DNA of 64,000 nt from Actinomycetaceae bacterium (lineage in GTDB: Bacteria; Actinomycetota; Actinomycetes; Actinomycetales; Actinomycetaceae). The notes below the pieces were generated by a model that saw only the letters and a list, made by a program, of their open reading frames with translations, was not told the DNA's origin and did no database searches. Each line of letters opens with the position of its first letter. The stretch's first letter is position 1. The stretch spans positions 1 to 64,000 of the forward strand of contig JAUMZK010000012.1 in the NCBI GenBank assembly GCA_030528145.1, read 5' to 3'. The position numbers were made by a program, and so were the translations under genes. Below are positions 17,260 to 26,721 of the stretch, piece after piece.

Positions 17260-18918
17260 TTAGCCCAGATAACGCGGCTCGCTGACCCTAGCCTTGGAAC
17301 GGATCCACGTCGAGGCTGTGCGCGTATAAATATTCCCTGCCATATCCGCTAACTGCACGGCCTGGTCAATGCCACCGCGCAATACCACGACGTCAGGTCT
17401 GGGAGTACTAATTGATTCCGGATTTTTTCCAATAGTTTGCGTAACCAGTTCAGATATGACTTTGCCTCCAGCATTCCCCAATACCGCAAACTCCGTGTCG
17501 TCAACGAACTGCAAGGACCGTACTTTCTCGATGGAGTTCGCCACCTGTTCCGGATTGGCTAACTTGACGGGTTTGCCGCCCTCGCGAATAACTGCACATA
17601 GGTAAGTAAAGTCCGTGTCGTTTTCCCGAATAGTAACTAATGCCCTGGCCCCATCCAAGCTCAATTGCAGATGCGTGACCGCATACTTGCCACTCCAAGG
17701 CAAGCCAATCTGGGCAACATTGCCCTGGTTGTTCACCGCCACCACGTTTTCCGAGGACGACTCCCCAGTCCATGCCCACCCAGCCCGGTCTACAGCCGGG
17801 GAACGCAAATTAGGTCCCTCGTACAAGGTGACCGGCACCCCTTCACCGACTTTCACCAGGGCATTACCATTTGCAACAACTACTGCGAACGCTCCCCCGT
17901 CCGGACCCACCGCACCTTGATGAACTGGACCGAGCTTCTTCAACTCTTCAGCCGTGGCGATAACTACTGAAGGATCATTACCATCTACCAATGCGCCCTC
18001 TTTAAAACCGATCATCCGATCTTTTCGCAACAGCACAAACGCGGGCGGGCGTCCTCGACCTACGTCATGACCACCGGCATACATGCTCACTTGGTTTACT
18101 CCGCTAATCGCATTTAAAGTGCGTTCTAACTGGGCGTATGCAAATCCTAAAGGACGCGACCCCAGTGTCGCCAGCATCCCGTTAAACTGCACTCGCAAAT
18201 ATGCACCCTGCCTATGGATCTTTTCCGAAGTCACCTTTATTCCGGGAGAAAAATAGTTTTTTACCACCCCGCCTAAAGCCGGTGCTGGTCCGCGCACCAA
18301 AGCCCGCACCAACGAATCTTCCACCCCCATCCGCGGAAACCACCGGGGGTCAGGCACTAAAGTTTCTCCGTCCTCGGAAACAAAATACAAATTGCGGCGG
18401 ACGTACGCGTTTTCAAAATTATCAACTGGCATCAGTACCCCATTGGGCGGAGTACTGATGCGCCACTGTGACCCCACCTTCTCTAAACCGATCCCCATGC
18501 GCAGGCTCGCGCCCATATTGTCTAGACTTGCCACGCCGCTTTGGTCAATGGACATGCGTTCCACTGCAGATAATGTGGCCGACGAATTGCTCTCGTCTAT
18601 GGTCACCCGAATGGCATCCTGAGTGACCGTCACATTTGTCGGATTTTGCCATTGTTTTGCCGCTGTCGGCGTCAAATATTTGCGCGCCACCTGAAAATCG
18701 TCATAGCTACCAGCACCGAGTGCCCGCAAAAAGTCCGTCACCAGCCTTTTGGGTGAAGACCCAGGCGCAGGAGGCGAACCCAACTGAGACAAAGTCTCCA
18801 CCGCATCATCACTGGTCTTTGCGGGGGTAACCGGTCCACTTGTTTGTATGCTGGCGCATCCTGCCAGTCCCAGGCAAACCGCCATTACGAGGACGAATGC
18901 TTGCTTTAAACGCGTCAC
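17260..18918 (-). CDS. lpqB: Lipoprotein LpqB, MtrAB accessory factor
   Basis: 552 residues. A lipoprotein signal peptide with lipobox LAGC puts the acylated Cys at residue 21. A GerMN domain lies about 195-300 and a beta-propeller-like C-terminal half follows. In mycobacteria LpqB interacts with sensor MtrB outside the membrane and modulates MtrA phosphorylation. The GTG start overlaps the mtrB stop by 4 bases (GTGA), giving the canonical mtrA-mtrB-lpqB operon. Confidence 0.93.
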   Translation of the reverse strand: MTRLKQAFVLVMAVCLGLAGCASIQTSGPVTPAKTSDDAVETLSQLGSPPAPGSSPKRLVTDFLRALGAGSYDDFQVARKYLTPTAAKQWQNPTNVTVTQDAIRVTIDESNSSATLSAVERMSIDQSGVASLDNMGASLRMGIGLEKVGSQWRISTPPNGVLMPVDNFENAYVRRNLYFVSEDGETLVPDPRWFPRMGVEDSLVRALVRGPAPALGGVVKNYFSPGIKVTSEKIHRQGAYLRVQFNGMLATLGSRPLGFAYAQLERTLNAISGVNQVSMYAGGHDVGRGRPPAFVLLRKDRMIGFKEGALVDGNDPSVVIATAEELKKLGPVHQGAVGPDGGAFAVVVANGNALVKVGEGVPVTLYEGPNLRSPAVDRAGWAWTGESSSENVVAVNNQGNVAQIGLPWSGKYAVTHLQLSLDGARALVTIRENDTDFTYLCAVIREGGKPVKLANPEQVANSIEKVRSLQFVDDTEFAVLGNAGGKVISELVTQTIGKNPESISTPRPDVVVLRGGIDQAVQLADMAGNIYTRTASTWIRSKARVSEPRYLG

Positions 18919-20534
18919 TTTACGCCCCCGCCTGGATTAGTTCCAGCGTAGCGGGCGCGGGCTTCTTCCAGCCCGGCATCGCTAACTTGCAACGGCAAGT
19001 CTTCGATGGGTTCATTGAACTTTATTGGCAAGGCCAACATGAACGCACTGCCCTCCCCAGGGCAACCGATAACTGTCAGCAAACCCTGATGTATGTGGGC
19101 GTCCTCGGCGGCAATAGCAAGCCCCAAACCAGTCCCCCCGGAGGTACGTGCCCGGGCCGGGTCGGCACGGTAGAAACGGTCGAAAACTCGCGCGGCGACC
19201 TCGTCTCTCATACCTATGCCCCAGTCGCGCACACGCACTGCTACCGCCGTTTTTGAGCGCGCAATCTGCACTTTCACGGGTCCGCCCTCGGCGTGTTCCA
19301 ACGCGTTTACGTAAATATTGCGAATTATGCGTTCCACGCGGATCTCGTCTGCTTCAGCAATGACTGGACCGGGCGCTTCTAAAGTAACTTCGACATGGTT
19401 GTTTTCAGCGAGGGTCTGGTTGCTTTCAATAACCCGTTTGGCTATTTGCACAATATCGACTTGTTCGCGCGTAGAAATAGCCGTGTTGGCGTCTATGCGG
19501 CTGATTTCCAAAAGGTCTGAAAGCATGCGATCAAAGCGATCCACCTGTTCGTGCAAGATAACTGCAGAACGTGCACTGAGCGCGTCTAATTCCGCTCTGG
19601 CATCGTAAATGACCTCCGCCGACATGCGAATTGTTGTAAGCGGGGTGCGCAATTCGTGCGACACGTCAGAAACGAAACGTCTTTGCAGGTCTGCAAGGGT
19701 TTCATAATCTGCGATTTGCTTTTGTAAGCTGTCTGCCATCTTGTTGAACGAAACTGCTAAGGACGCCAATTCGTTCTTTCCTTGCACCGGGATGCGTGTA
19801 GACAGGCTACCTTCCCCTAGTTCCGCAGCTGCCGCTGCCGCCCTCTGCACCGGTGTTACCAACTGGTAGGACACGCCCGCGATAGTAACTGTGAGCAGCA
19901 TTAATATAACTAGCGTGCCAACTCCCAGCACCTGCACGATCATGTCAATTGTGCCTTGTTCGGGCGCAAGGGAATAAACCAAATAAAATTCGTGCGCCCC
20001 CACTACGGGCAGATTAACCATCTGCCCAACTACTACCCCTGGTTCGTGAGTGTTCCCAATCTGTACAGATACTGACTGCCACTGTTGGCGCCCACCTTTA
20101 GTAACCTCTTTGCGCATAGCTGGGGTGACCACTGACTGTACAGCAGTGTCCACCACGTCGTTTATTGCCGGTCCCTCCGGGTTTGACGATGATCCCAGTA
20201 AGAGGACGCCCACTACGCCCGCCCCTGACGCATTTTGGCGTTCGCGCTGCATCAACTGGTAGGCGACGTTCTGCAAAGCCGAAGGCTCAGTGGCAGTAGT
20301 TTCGTCAAAAGTGCTTTGCACCGAGGCGCTGCGTCTGCTGGCATCTGCCAGAATCTGTTCTAAACGGCTTTGAAACAGCCCATCGCGTACGTGTGAAGTG
20401 ACAAAAAGTGACAACAACACCATCATTAACGCGGCAATAGCCACCAAAATGACAGTTATTGAAACTGCCAGATTTCGTTGAAAGACCCGAATTGGCGCCC
20501 ACGCCACCAGGCGTTTAGTAAAGCGATCTAACAC
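18915..20534 (-). CDS. mtrB: Sensor histidine kinase MtrB
   Basis: 539 residues. Two membrane helices (about 20-47 and 205-230) flank an extracytoplasmic sensor. A HAMP domain follows, then the H-box FVSDVSHELRTPLTTIRMS with the phosphorylated His near 299, an N-box RNIYVNALEHAEG and G-box GTGLGLAIA. It senses cell-division and wall status and phosphorylates MtrA. The GTG start overlaps the mtrA stop by one base. Confidence 0.95.
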   Translation of the reverse strand: MLDRFTKRLVAWAPIRVFQRNLAVSITVILVAIAALMMVLLSLFVTSHVRDGLFQSRLEQILADASRRSASVQSTFDETTATEPSALQNVAYQLMQRERQNASGAGVVGVLLLGSSSNPEGPAINDVVDTAVQSVVTPAMRKEVTKGGRQQWQSVSVQIGNTHEPGVVVGQMVNLPVVGAHEFYLVYSLAPEQGTIDMIVQVLGVGTLVILMLLTVTIAGVSYQLVTPVQRAAAAAAELGEGSLSTRIPVQGKNELASLAVSFNKMADSLQKQIADYETLADLQRRFVSDVSHELRTPLTTIRMSAEVIYDARAELDALSARSAVILHEQVDRFDRMLSDLLEISRIDANTAISTREQVDIVQIAKRVIESNQTLAENNHVEVTLEAPGPVIAEADEIRVERIIRNIYVNALEHAEGGPVKVQIARSKTAVAVRVRDWGIGMRDEVAARVFDRFYRADPARARTSGGTGLGLAIAAEDAHIHQGLLTVIGCPGEGSAFMLALPIKFNEPIEDLPLQVSDAGLEEARARYAGTNPGGGVK

Positions 20535-21214
20535 TAGTTCTTGCTACCTGCCCGGTAGCCCACCCCACGCACAGTCAAAACTACGCGCGGATGCTCGGGA
20601 TCTTGTTCCACTTTGGCACGCAGCCTCTGAATATGAACGTTCACCAAACGGGTGTCTTGGCTGTGTCGATAACCCCACACCTGTTCCAGCAGCTCTTCAC
20701 GGGAAAACACCTTGCGCGGGTTGCGCGCCAAAGTTACTAACAGGTCGAATTCAAGAGGCGTAAGAAAAAGTTTCTCACCGGCCCGGGCGACCTCGTGACC
20801 CTGCACGTCGATTTCCAAATCGCCAATACGCAATGTATCCGAATCGCGGTGTTCGAGCCCCCGCAAGCGCACGCGCACGCGCGCAATCAATTCCTTCGGT
20901 TTAAATGGCTTCGGAACATAATCGTCAGCACCAGCTTCCAGCCCCTCCACCACATCCGTAGTATCAGTTTTGGCCGTCAACATAACAATTGGAACATCAG
21001 ATTCAACGCGAATTTGCCGGCAAACTTCTATTCCAGAAAGCCCCGGCAACATCACATCCAATAAAATCAAGTCAGGATCTTCACGACGGAAAGTATCCAC
21101 TGCTTTGTCGCCCTCGGTACAAAAAACTGCCCGGAAACCTTCCGTTCCAAGCACAATACCGATCATTTCGGCAAGCGCTTCGTCGTCATCGACCACTAGT
21201 ATTTTGGCACTCAT
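20534..21214 (-). CDS. mtrA: Response regulator MtrA
   Basis: 226 residues, OmpR/PhoB type. The receiver domain has acidic pocket VVDDDE, phosphoacceptor Asp in LILLDVMLPG (about residue 53) and Lys in PKPFKPKE. The C-terminal winged helix includes RNPRKVFSREELLEQVWGYR and ends VRGVGYRAGSKN. MtrA controls peptidoglycan hydrolase, division and replication genes in actinobacteria. It is the first gene of the mtrA-mtrB-lpqB unit. The 54-codon Trm112-like gene lies 27 bases upstream on the same strand. Confidence 0.96.
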   Translation of the reverse strand: MSAKILVVDDDEALAEMIGIVLGTEGFRAVFCTEGDKAVDTFRREDPDLILLDVMLPGLSGIEVCRQIRVESDVPIVMLTAKTDTTDVVEGLEAGADDYVPKPFKPKELIARVRVRLRGLEHRDSDTLRIGDLEIDVQGHEVARAGEKLFLTPLEFDLLVTLARNPRKVFSREELLEQVWGYRHSQDTRLVNVHIQRLRAKVEQDPEHPRVVLTVRGVGYRAGSKN

Positions 21215-21241
21215 AGATTCTTCCTGGGGAACGCGATCTAA

Positions 21242-21406
21242 CTAAATACTACTTAGCGGCAGCGCGGCTGTAGGCAACAAAATGGGAACACTACCAGCCA
21301 CAGGGTATGCCCAACCGGCGTTCACCGCCACCAAGTAGTCGCCTTGTTTAACTAACTTTTCACCACTTCGTGGGCACACCAAATACTGTTCAAGCCAAGT
21401 TGTCAT
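21242..21406 (-). CDS. Trm112-like small protein, 54 aa
   Basis: 54 codons from ATG at 21404-21406 to TAG at 21242-21244, preceded by GGGGG. The peptide has CPRSGEKL near the N-terminus and YPVAGSVPILLP near the middle. These are hallmarks of the Trm112/YcaR family, which in eukaryotes and archaea activates methyltransferases and in bacteria is mostly uncharacterised. Many members carry a second CxxC pair; here only one Cys is present, so metal binding may be lost. It lies between DUF3499 and mtrA on their strand. Confidence 0.82.
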   Translation of the reverse strand: MTTWLEQYLVCPRSGEKLVKQGDYLVAVNAGWAYPVAGSVPILLPTAALPLSSI

Positions 21407-21429
21407 GCCCCCATTGTAAAGGCTTTAGG

Positions 21430-21837
21430 CTACTGATAATCCTCTCCACCACTGAGAACCCGGAAATGGTGGTACCTTCTGCCAGCCGGATGACGTGAAA
21501 CAGACCTATCCAATTCCTTTTCTTCCGCTATTTTTTGGGAGCTTGGCACAGACGGCGGAGTTTGGGTATGGGAGGCGGCACGCACCGCATCAGCCAAAGC
21601 CATCATGTCGTCCTCGGTAGGGTCCGCTTCCTCAAACTTGGTTTCCAAGCGAATAACTTCCCACCCTTTAGGCACGGTCAAATTGTTCGCGTGCTGGGCA
21701 CATAAATCGTAAGCTTGCGGGTGAGGCATCGACGCGAGCGGTCCCAGCACCGCCACAGACTCGCCGTAGTCGAAAGTAAGAGTGGCGACCGCTGGGCGGG
21801 AGCAGGCTTGTTTAAAACACGTTCGCGTTGGTCTCAC
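21430..21837 (-). CDS. DUF3499 family protein
   Basis: 135 residues. The conserved N-terminal half includes CSRPAVATLTFDYGE and AYDLCAQHANNLTVPKGWEV, typical of DUF3499 (Rv3258c type). Cys and His spacing suggests metal binding. The C-terminal half is polar and probably disordered. It lies between the COG3824-like gene (divergent) and the Trm112-like gene, in the conserved whiB-COG3824-DUF3499-manA neighbourhood. Function unknown. Confidence 0.82.
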   Translation of the reverse strand: MRPTRTCFKQACSRPAVATLTFDYGESVAVLGPLASMPHPQAYDLCAQHANNLTVPKGWEVIRLETKFEEADPTEDDMMALADAVRAASHTQTPPSVPSSQKIAEEKELDRSVSRHPAGRRYHHFRVLSGGEDYQ

Positions 21838-21906
21838 AACTGCACATTACCGCATGAAAGCTTCCTTTAGTTGCACCCTCGCCGCGCGTCTTACTACCCT
21901 GATTTT

Positions 21907-22293
21907 ATGGCACTAAGGCGCGACCGCAGAGGCAGAGGACCACGGGGAGTAATAATTCCCCCCACCTTACCGGGTGGCAAAACTCGATCTCAGCGCTTTG
22001 ACGCCCTCGTCACCCAGCTTGCCAAAAAGCTCACGCAAATTCATCCTCAAGTTGCCGATTTTGAATTCGCCGTCGAGGACGTCCCCCCATCTTCTCCGCC
22101 CCCCTGGAATACGCAATCCCCAGTTCTCGCCAAATCATTTTCTCCCCGGCGCGGCTCTGGGCTAAAGACGCGCATAGTACTGTACCGCCTCCCCATCGTC
22201 AACCGTGCCACAGTGACAGAACTACCAGCACTAATAGCAGACGTCATGTACGAACAGGTGGAAGGCGTCCTCGGGGAAGACCCCCTGTTTTAG
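21907..22293 (+). CDS. COG3824 zincin-like family protein without HExxH
   Basis: 128 residues. An Arg-rich start (ALRRDRRGRGPRG) is followed by a small alpha-beta domain with RIVLYRLPIVNRATV and a C-terminal helix ADVMYEQVEGVLGEDP. Position beside DUF3499 and the general pattern match the Rv3259/COG3824 minimal zincin family. The HExxH zinc motif of catalytic members is absent: the equivalent helix reads YEQVEG. It is probably not a working protease. ATG at 21907 chosen; an upstream in-frame ATG at 21871 is less likely. Confidence 0.65.
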   Translation: MALRRDRRGRGPRGVIIPPTLPGGKTRSQRFDALVTQLAKKLTQIHPQVADFEFAVEDVPPSSPPPWNTQSPVLAKSFSPRRGSGLKTRIVLYRLPIVNRATVTELPALIADVMYEQVEGVLGEDPLF

Positions 22294-22321
22294 CCTTCTC
22301 ACAGGCATGTGACCCGCCGAC

Positions 22322-23500
22322 CTAATTATTTACCCGCAATTTCAGGCTTTCTTGCTTTTGCGCAGGTAGCACACTGGGCATATACGCAATCTTGTTTTCG
22401 CCCTCGACAACGGCACTTACAAAACTATTAGCCGCACCTTTCCACTGCCATACGCCTCGCTCTAAAACCAGTTTTTCGCCCGGTCTAAAGGTCTTGTAGT
22501 TGGGACCGGAAAATTCGATTGGACCATTAGCAACCGCGATCACTCGGGCAGTTTCCGGTACCGCCAAAATTCCTACTTGGCTGGCAGGAGGGGCACTAGC
22601 AAGGGCGAAATCGCTGCCACGTTCAAAACTTACGGCAGCGACTACGGTCGCGTCTGCCTGAACCTTAAGTCCCGTAGCGTCCTCGGAAATTCCCCCCAGA
22701 GGCAACGCGAAGACACTGTCACCATCCACCGTGAAATCACCTGAAGATACCGGTTTGAAGACGCCTTTTTGGTAACTGAAAGTGTGGACTTTTACCGCAG
22801 TTCCGTGCGGATTTACCACGTACAACGTGCCCGCCACTGTCGGCAGCGCAATACTGTGAACCTTTTGCAACAAACTGGGGCTGGCAACTTCTACACCCTT
22901 ATCTACTGTCCCCTTTTGCTTGCGAGTTTCCACCCAAGCACTGATCCCCCGACCGGGCGCACTCAAGTGTATTGCCAAAGCGTCCTCGTCGGGTGCCAAC
23001 GACGCTAAGTCAATCTGCCGCTCGTCACTAACGTAAATAGTTTGCGGCGCGTCAACTTTCCCGGTTGCACCCCACATTTCCAGGCTCACTTCTACGGGTG
23101 CCTCCGGTTTGGCAATATGCAAAGTAGCGCTATTGCCCACGCTGGTGGCAGTGGTGGCAAGCCACAGTTCGTTTTGTGGCAACAGGCAGGGGGCTACGGC
23201 GATACCGCTGGGGAGCGAGATTTGGCTGGCGCCCGCATACATACCTGTTTTAGCGGAAAAACGCCTCCCGGAAATCTGCCCGCTGACTGCCTCGGGACTA
23301 TCCCCACCCAATCGCCAAGCAATACCACTGGTGTTGGCGCCTTGCGGGGGCGCCAAACAATTAGTTACGTGCGTAATATTTGTGGGCGCCTGTTCGTGTA
23401 CTGTATCCATCGGGGTAGCCGGAGTGGGAGCAAAATAGACGAGGGCGGCACCACCGGCAATGGTGAAAAGGGCGACGCCTACTTTTCGCACTATTCGCAT
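22322..23500 (-). CDS. DUF5719 family secreted or membrane-anchored protein
   Basis: 392 residues. An N-terminal membrane anchor (KVGVALFTIAGGAALVYFAP) is followed by a long beta-rich extracytoplasmic region with no catalytic motif I recognise. DUF5719 proteins sit next to giant GT2 membrane proteins in many actinobacteria and may act with them in envelope glycosylation. The ATG at 23498-23500 overlaps the glycosyltransferase 3' end by 10 bases, indicating coupling. The frame upstream to 23707 is inside that gene. Confidence 0.75.
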   Translation of the reverse strand: MRIVRKVGVALFTIAGGAALVYFAPTPATPMDTVHEQAPTNITHVTNCLAPPQGANTSGIAWRLGGDSPEAVSGQISGRRFSAKTGMYAGASQISLPSGIAVAPCLLPQNELWLATTATSVGNSATLHIAKPEAPVEVSLEMWGATGKVDAPQTIYVSDERQIDLASLAPDEDALAIHLSAPGRGISAWVETRKQKGTVDKGVEVASPSLLQKVHSIALPTVAGTLYVVNPHGTAVKVHTFSYQKGVFKPVSSGDFTVDGDSVFALPLGGISEDATGLKVQADATVVAAVSFERGSDFALASAPPASQVGILAVPETARVIAVANGPIEFSGPNYKTFRPGEKLVLERGVWQWKGAANSFVSAVVEGENKIAYMPSVLPAQKQESLKLRVNN

Positions 23501-26328
23501 GACCGCGAAATCACCTCTTTGCGCGTCGGCCATATTATTCCCAGCATCAGCAGTAGCACCAGTACGAGGGCGATGCGCCAGGGCCACACCCACCAGGCGG
23601 TTGCTGCAATCTTCAGGGTGCCGCCCATGTCGGCGGGAATTACAAACGCTTGCTGCCACCCACGAGGATGCGATTCCAGGCGGGTTCCTCCTAGCGTGGC
23701 GTGCCACCTGGTCGAAGCGCGTTCTGCCAAAATAATCTGGCGCTGCGGACCCGGCTGGATCTGGGTTTTCACGCCAATAAGACGGCTAGGTACGGTCTGC
23801 CCTGCCAGTTGTACCCGCCCCAATGCGCGCTTTACTTTCCACACATTGCCTAATTCGGGCAAGTTTACAGCAGTTATTTCGAGAACACCGTCCAGCTTTT
23901 GGGCCACGCGTGCCCCCACGGGACTGTTGCGCACTGACGCCGGCATGATGATAGTTTCAATGGCATGTTTGCGCAGTATTTGCGCGGTTTCATTGCTGGC
24001 TGCGAGGGCTTGCACGAGGGCGGTGCGCAATTCTCGGTTTGCCAAGCCGTCAGTTTTTCCCTGGTCACCTTGGGTAATCAGTGGTGTTGGTCCGCGCCAC
24101 AAAGAAGCAACCAGCGCGTCGTCCTCGGAATCTAACATGAGGACACGACTGCGTTTGCCGCTGTCAATGGCGGCACTGACAGTAGCGGGGGCAAGCCTGT
24201 GCGTGCGGGCATGGACGGCATCACCTATTGCCCCCACGCCATGAACCGCAATCAGGCTGGGAGCCACCACAGCCCCTACCAGCACCACCATTGGTACGGC
24301 TACGCGCACGACTCTAGGTGCGTTCAGTGCCCCTAAAATTGCGGCGGCAATAAAACCAAAATAAGTCAAGCTGAGGCACGGCAAAATCCCCGCCCCAAAG
24401 TAAGGGGAACCATAAAGCGCACCCGCCAGACCCACTAGCATTATCGCAAAGGCAATTGTGCTATAAGCGTGGAAAAAACCCAGCACAGCGCACGCAACCA
24501 AAATGGCGCCCAAGACCATCCACCAGGTTGTGAGCCCTGGTGCCGCTAACAATGTTGGCCACAGAGCTCCCCGCTGGAAAGCATCCGTACCCAGTGGGGT
24601 AACGGACAATGCCGGCGCCACCAAAACCAGGGCTGGCAGCGCGGATATAAACGCAATAATACCCCCGTTTTTGCGCACTAAACATACCAGAACTGCGGCC
24701 GCTAACGGTACTATTGCGGGCACCACCGCCCCACATATTGCGAGGGCGAACCCCCCAGCAGCGGCTCGTCTGCTAGGTCGCCCAACTTGCCACATTCCAG
24801 CTGTTGCAGAAAACGAGTTCACAATTGAGGGCGACATTAGTGAAAGTGCCCCTGCAAAACCCCAAAATACCAGGGGTAAGATAATGTGAAACAGCAGCGG
24901 ACCCAGGCGCCCTTGAGCCAAAGCAATCCAGAAAACCGGCAACCCGACCCAAGCAAGAGCCCCCGCGCTGCGCAGTGCTGGCTTATGGGTAATAACTGTT
25001 ATTCCCGCCCACGCGGACCAAAATGACAACAGCGGGGCCACCACAAATAGCATCGATGAAAAGAGCTGCGGTCGAAAATTGAAGGGAAAACTAAGCAGCG
25101 ACAATATAAAAAGCAAAGGATTTATGGACGCGCTGCCGCCATCACCTGCCGGATTCCAGGGGGTGAGGGCCGCTTCTACCAGATCCGCCCACCGCCCCGG
25201 CAGATCCGCCCAGGCTCCCCCGCTGGCTGCGGGAATGAACGTGCTACCCATGCTCATGGTCACTGCTAGTAAAAATACTGACAATACTACGAGGGCGCCG
25301 ACGGTACGCGAACGCCTCGCCGCCAGTTCTGCTACCGCCACTCCGTCCAGTGGCTTCGGCAAAGATTCATCAAAACAAATTTGGTGTTGCAACCTTTTTT
25401 CGCTGCGCACGCTCTGGGCGCTCAGTTCCAATGGCTTTAAGACGGCGGTGCGACTGATCCGAGCTGCGCGCAAGCGCCTCCGCGCCCTCATAATACTGGG
25501 AATTGCTGCGCAAAAGTCTTTTCCTGCAGCCAAAATATCTGCGGCTTTACCCCATTGTCCACGCGCCCCAGCGGCACCGACCCGAATAACCGTTCGTCCT
25601 GCCACCCATAGGATGACGACAGGGGGGAACGCCGTCGCAACTGCCGCATTGTAGTAGCGCGCCGCCAAGGCACGATAACGAAAATCAGATTGGAACATTC
25701 CCACCTGCTCGTGGCGAATCCGCGCTTTCGCACACAGCGTTACCCTGTGCCCCGCCAGATGCAGCCGCCGACACAATTCTAATGCTTCCGCATACGGTCC
25801 TGCGGTCTCGTCTACCCCTCCAGCCTCATCGAGTTTTTGGACGTCAACCAGCATACCGGCCGTGCCCACTGCCAGCACATCCGATTTATCATCGTGTTGC
25901 CCCTGGTCCAGGTCGTCTGAAACTATTACTCGTTCTGCCCACCGGGTGGCGTGAATACCCGCAGACACGACCCCTCTACCTTGCGAATCGAGTTGGGTGG
26001 GACCGGTAGCGGCAATGGTACGCCCCTTTTCGACCTCGGAAAGCAACAGCTCCAAGCATTGCGTTTCGGGCTGACTGTCATCGTGTAAAAACCAGTAGTA
26101 TTGCGCGCGCGGAACCGTGACATGCGCCAGCGCGGCACCAAAACTGTGCAAGCCGGGGGCACGAAAAACTTGTACGCCTTGACGCCAATAGCCCTCTAAT
26201 TCACCGGTGGCGGTGGCGTCAATTAGCGCAATATTTTGGGGCACTACAGTTTGGTTCAGGACTGCTTGGACGACCTGGCGGGCGTTGACCGCGTCTTTTC
26301 CCGCCAGAATTATTGCTGTTACATTCAC
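23491..26328 (-). CDS. Giant membrane glycosyltransferase, GT2 domain plus multi-TM region
   Basis: 945 residues. GT2 domain about 1-280: ALIDA near the start, WFLHDDSQPE as the DxD-type metal site and a GTAGMLVD acceptor loop. Then about a dozen membrane helices (360-730) and an extracytoplasmic C-terminal domain. Topology resembles wall glycosyltransferases that use lipid-linked sugars. I place the start at the GTG at 26326-26328, which overlaps the whiB stop (GTGTGA); an ATG at 26379 lies inside whiB. Acceptor and donor unknown. Confidence 0.8.
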   Translation of the reverse strand: MNVTAIILAGKDAVNARQVVQAVLNQTVVPQNIALIDATATGELEGYWRQGVQVFRAPGLHSFGAALAHVTVPRAQYYWFLHDDSQPETQCLELLLSEVEKGRTIAATGPTQLDSQGRGVVSAGIHATRWAERVIVSDDLDQGQHDDKSDVLAVGTAGMLVDVQKLDEAGGVDETAGPYAEALELCRRLHLAGHRVTLCAKARIRHEQVGMFQSDFRYRALAARYYNAAVATAFPPVVILWVAGRTVIRVGAAGARGQWGKAADILAAGKDFCAAIPSIMRARRRLRAARISRTAVLKPLELSAQSVRSEKRLQHQICFDESLPKPLDGVAVAELAARRSRTVGALVVLSVFLLAVTMSMGSTFIPAASGGAWADLPGRWADLVEAALTPWNPAGDGGSASINPLLFILSLLSFPFNFRPQLFSSMLFVVAPLLSFWSAWAGITVITHKPALRSAGALAWVGLPVFWIALAQGRLGPLLFHIILPLVFWGFAGALSLMSPSIVNSFSATAGMWQVGRPSRRAAAGGFALAICGAVVPAIVPLAAAVLVCLVRKNGGIIAFISALPALVLVAPALSVTPLGTDAFQRGALWPTLLAAPGLTTWWMVLGAILVACAVLGFFHAYSTIAFAIMLVGLAGALYGSPYFGAGILPCLSLTYFGFIAAAILGALNAPRVVRVAVPMVVLVGAVVAPSLIAVHGVGAIGDAVHARTHRLAPATVSAAIDSGKRSRVLMLDSEDDALVASLWRGPTPLITQGDQGKTDGLANRELRTALVQALAASNETAQILRKHAIETIIMPASVRNSPVGARVAQKLDGVLEITAVNLPELGNVWKVKRALGRVQLAGQTVPSRLIGVKTQIQPGPQRQIILAERASTRWHATLGGTRLESHPRGWQQAFVIPADMGGTLKIAATAWWVWPWRIALVLVLLLMLGIIWPTRKEVISRSCE

Positions 26329-26621
26329 ACTGCTTTGCGGCGCAGACGCCGTCGCTCCCGTTCCGACATGCCACCCCATATTCCGAAACGTTCATCGTTT
26401 TCGAGGGCGTAGGCGAGGCATTGGGCACGCACGCTACAACCCGCACAGACCGCTTTAGCTTCACGCGTAGAACCACCCTTTTCTGGGAAAAATGCTTCCG
26501 GGTCGGTTTGCGCGCAAAGAGCCCGTTCTTGCCAGGCTAGCGGACCCAGGTCGATAGTGTCGTAGTCGTCTGAAAGAACTTGTGAAAGCTCAATGTCGCC
26601 TTCGCCAAGAATGTTCCACAC
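26325..26621 (-). CDS. whiB: WhiB2/WhmD-type iron-sulfur regulator
   Basis: 98 residues. Four cluster Cys: one in RALCAQTDPEAFFPEKGG and three in AVCAGCSVRAQC, followed by the turn GIWGG and a basic tail ERERRRLRRKAV. Neighbours (COG3824, DUF3499, manA, TIGR03089) match the WhiB2/WhmD locus, which controls septation in mycobacteria and streptomycetes. Wbl proteins bind a 4Fe-4S cluster and work with the principal sigma factor. The stop overlaps the glycosyltransferase start. Confidence 0.93.
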   Translation of the reverse strand: MWNILGEGDIELSQVLSDDYDTIDLGPLAWQERALCAQTDPEAFFPEKGGSTREAKAVCAGCSVRAQCLAYALENDERFGIWGGMSERERRRLRRKAV

Positions 26622-26721
26622 GGTGTCCCCCTATTTGCTCGCGATGTTTCTAACTTACACGCGTGTCATTCAACTATTCAACCCGAAAAATGATATTTAA
26701 TCCGAGGTTACCGAAAAAACT

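Noticed and set aside
23042..24244. 400-codon plus-strand frame opposite DUF5719 and the giant glycosyltransferase
   Set aside because: Spans two real coupled genes in antisense; composition is Arg/Cys/Pro-rich and lacks any family.
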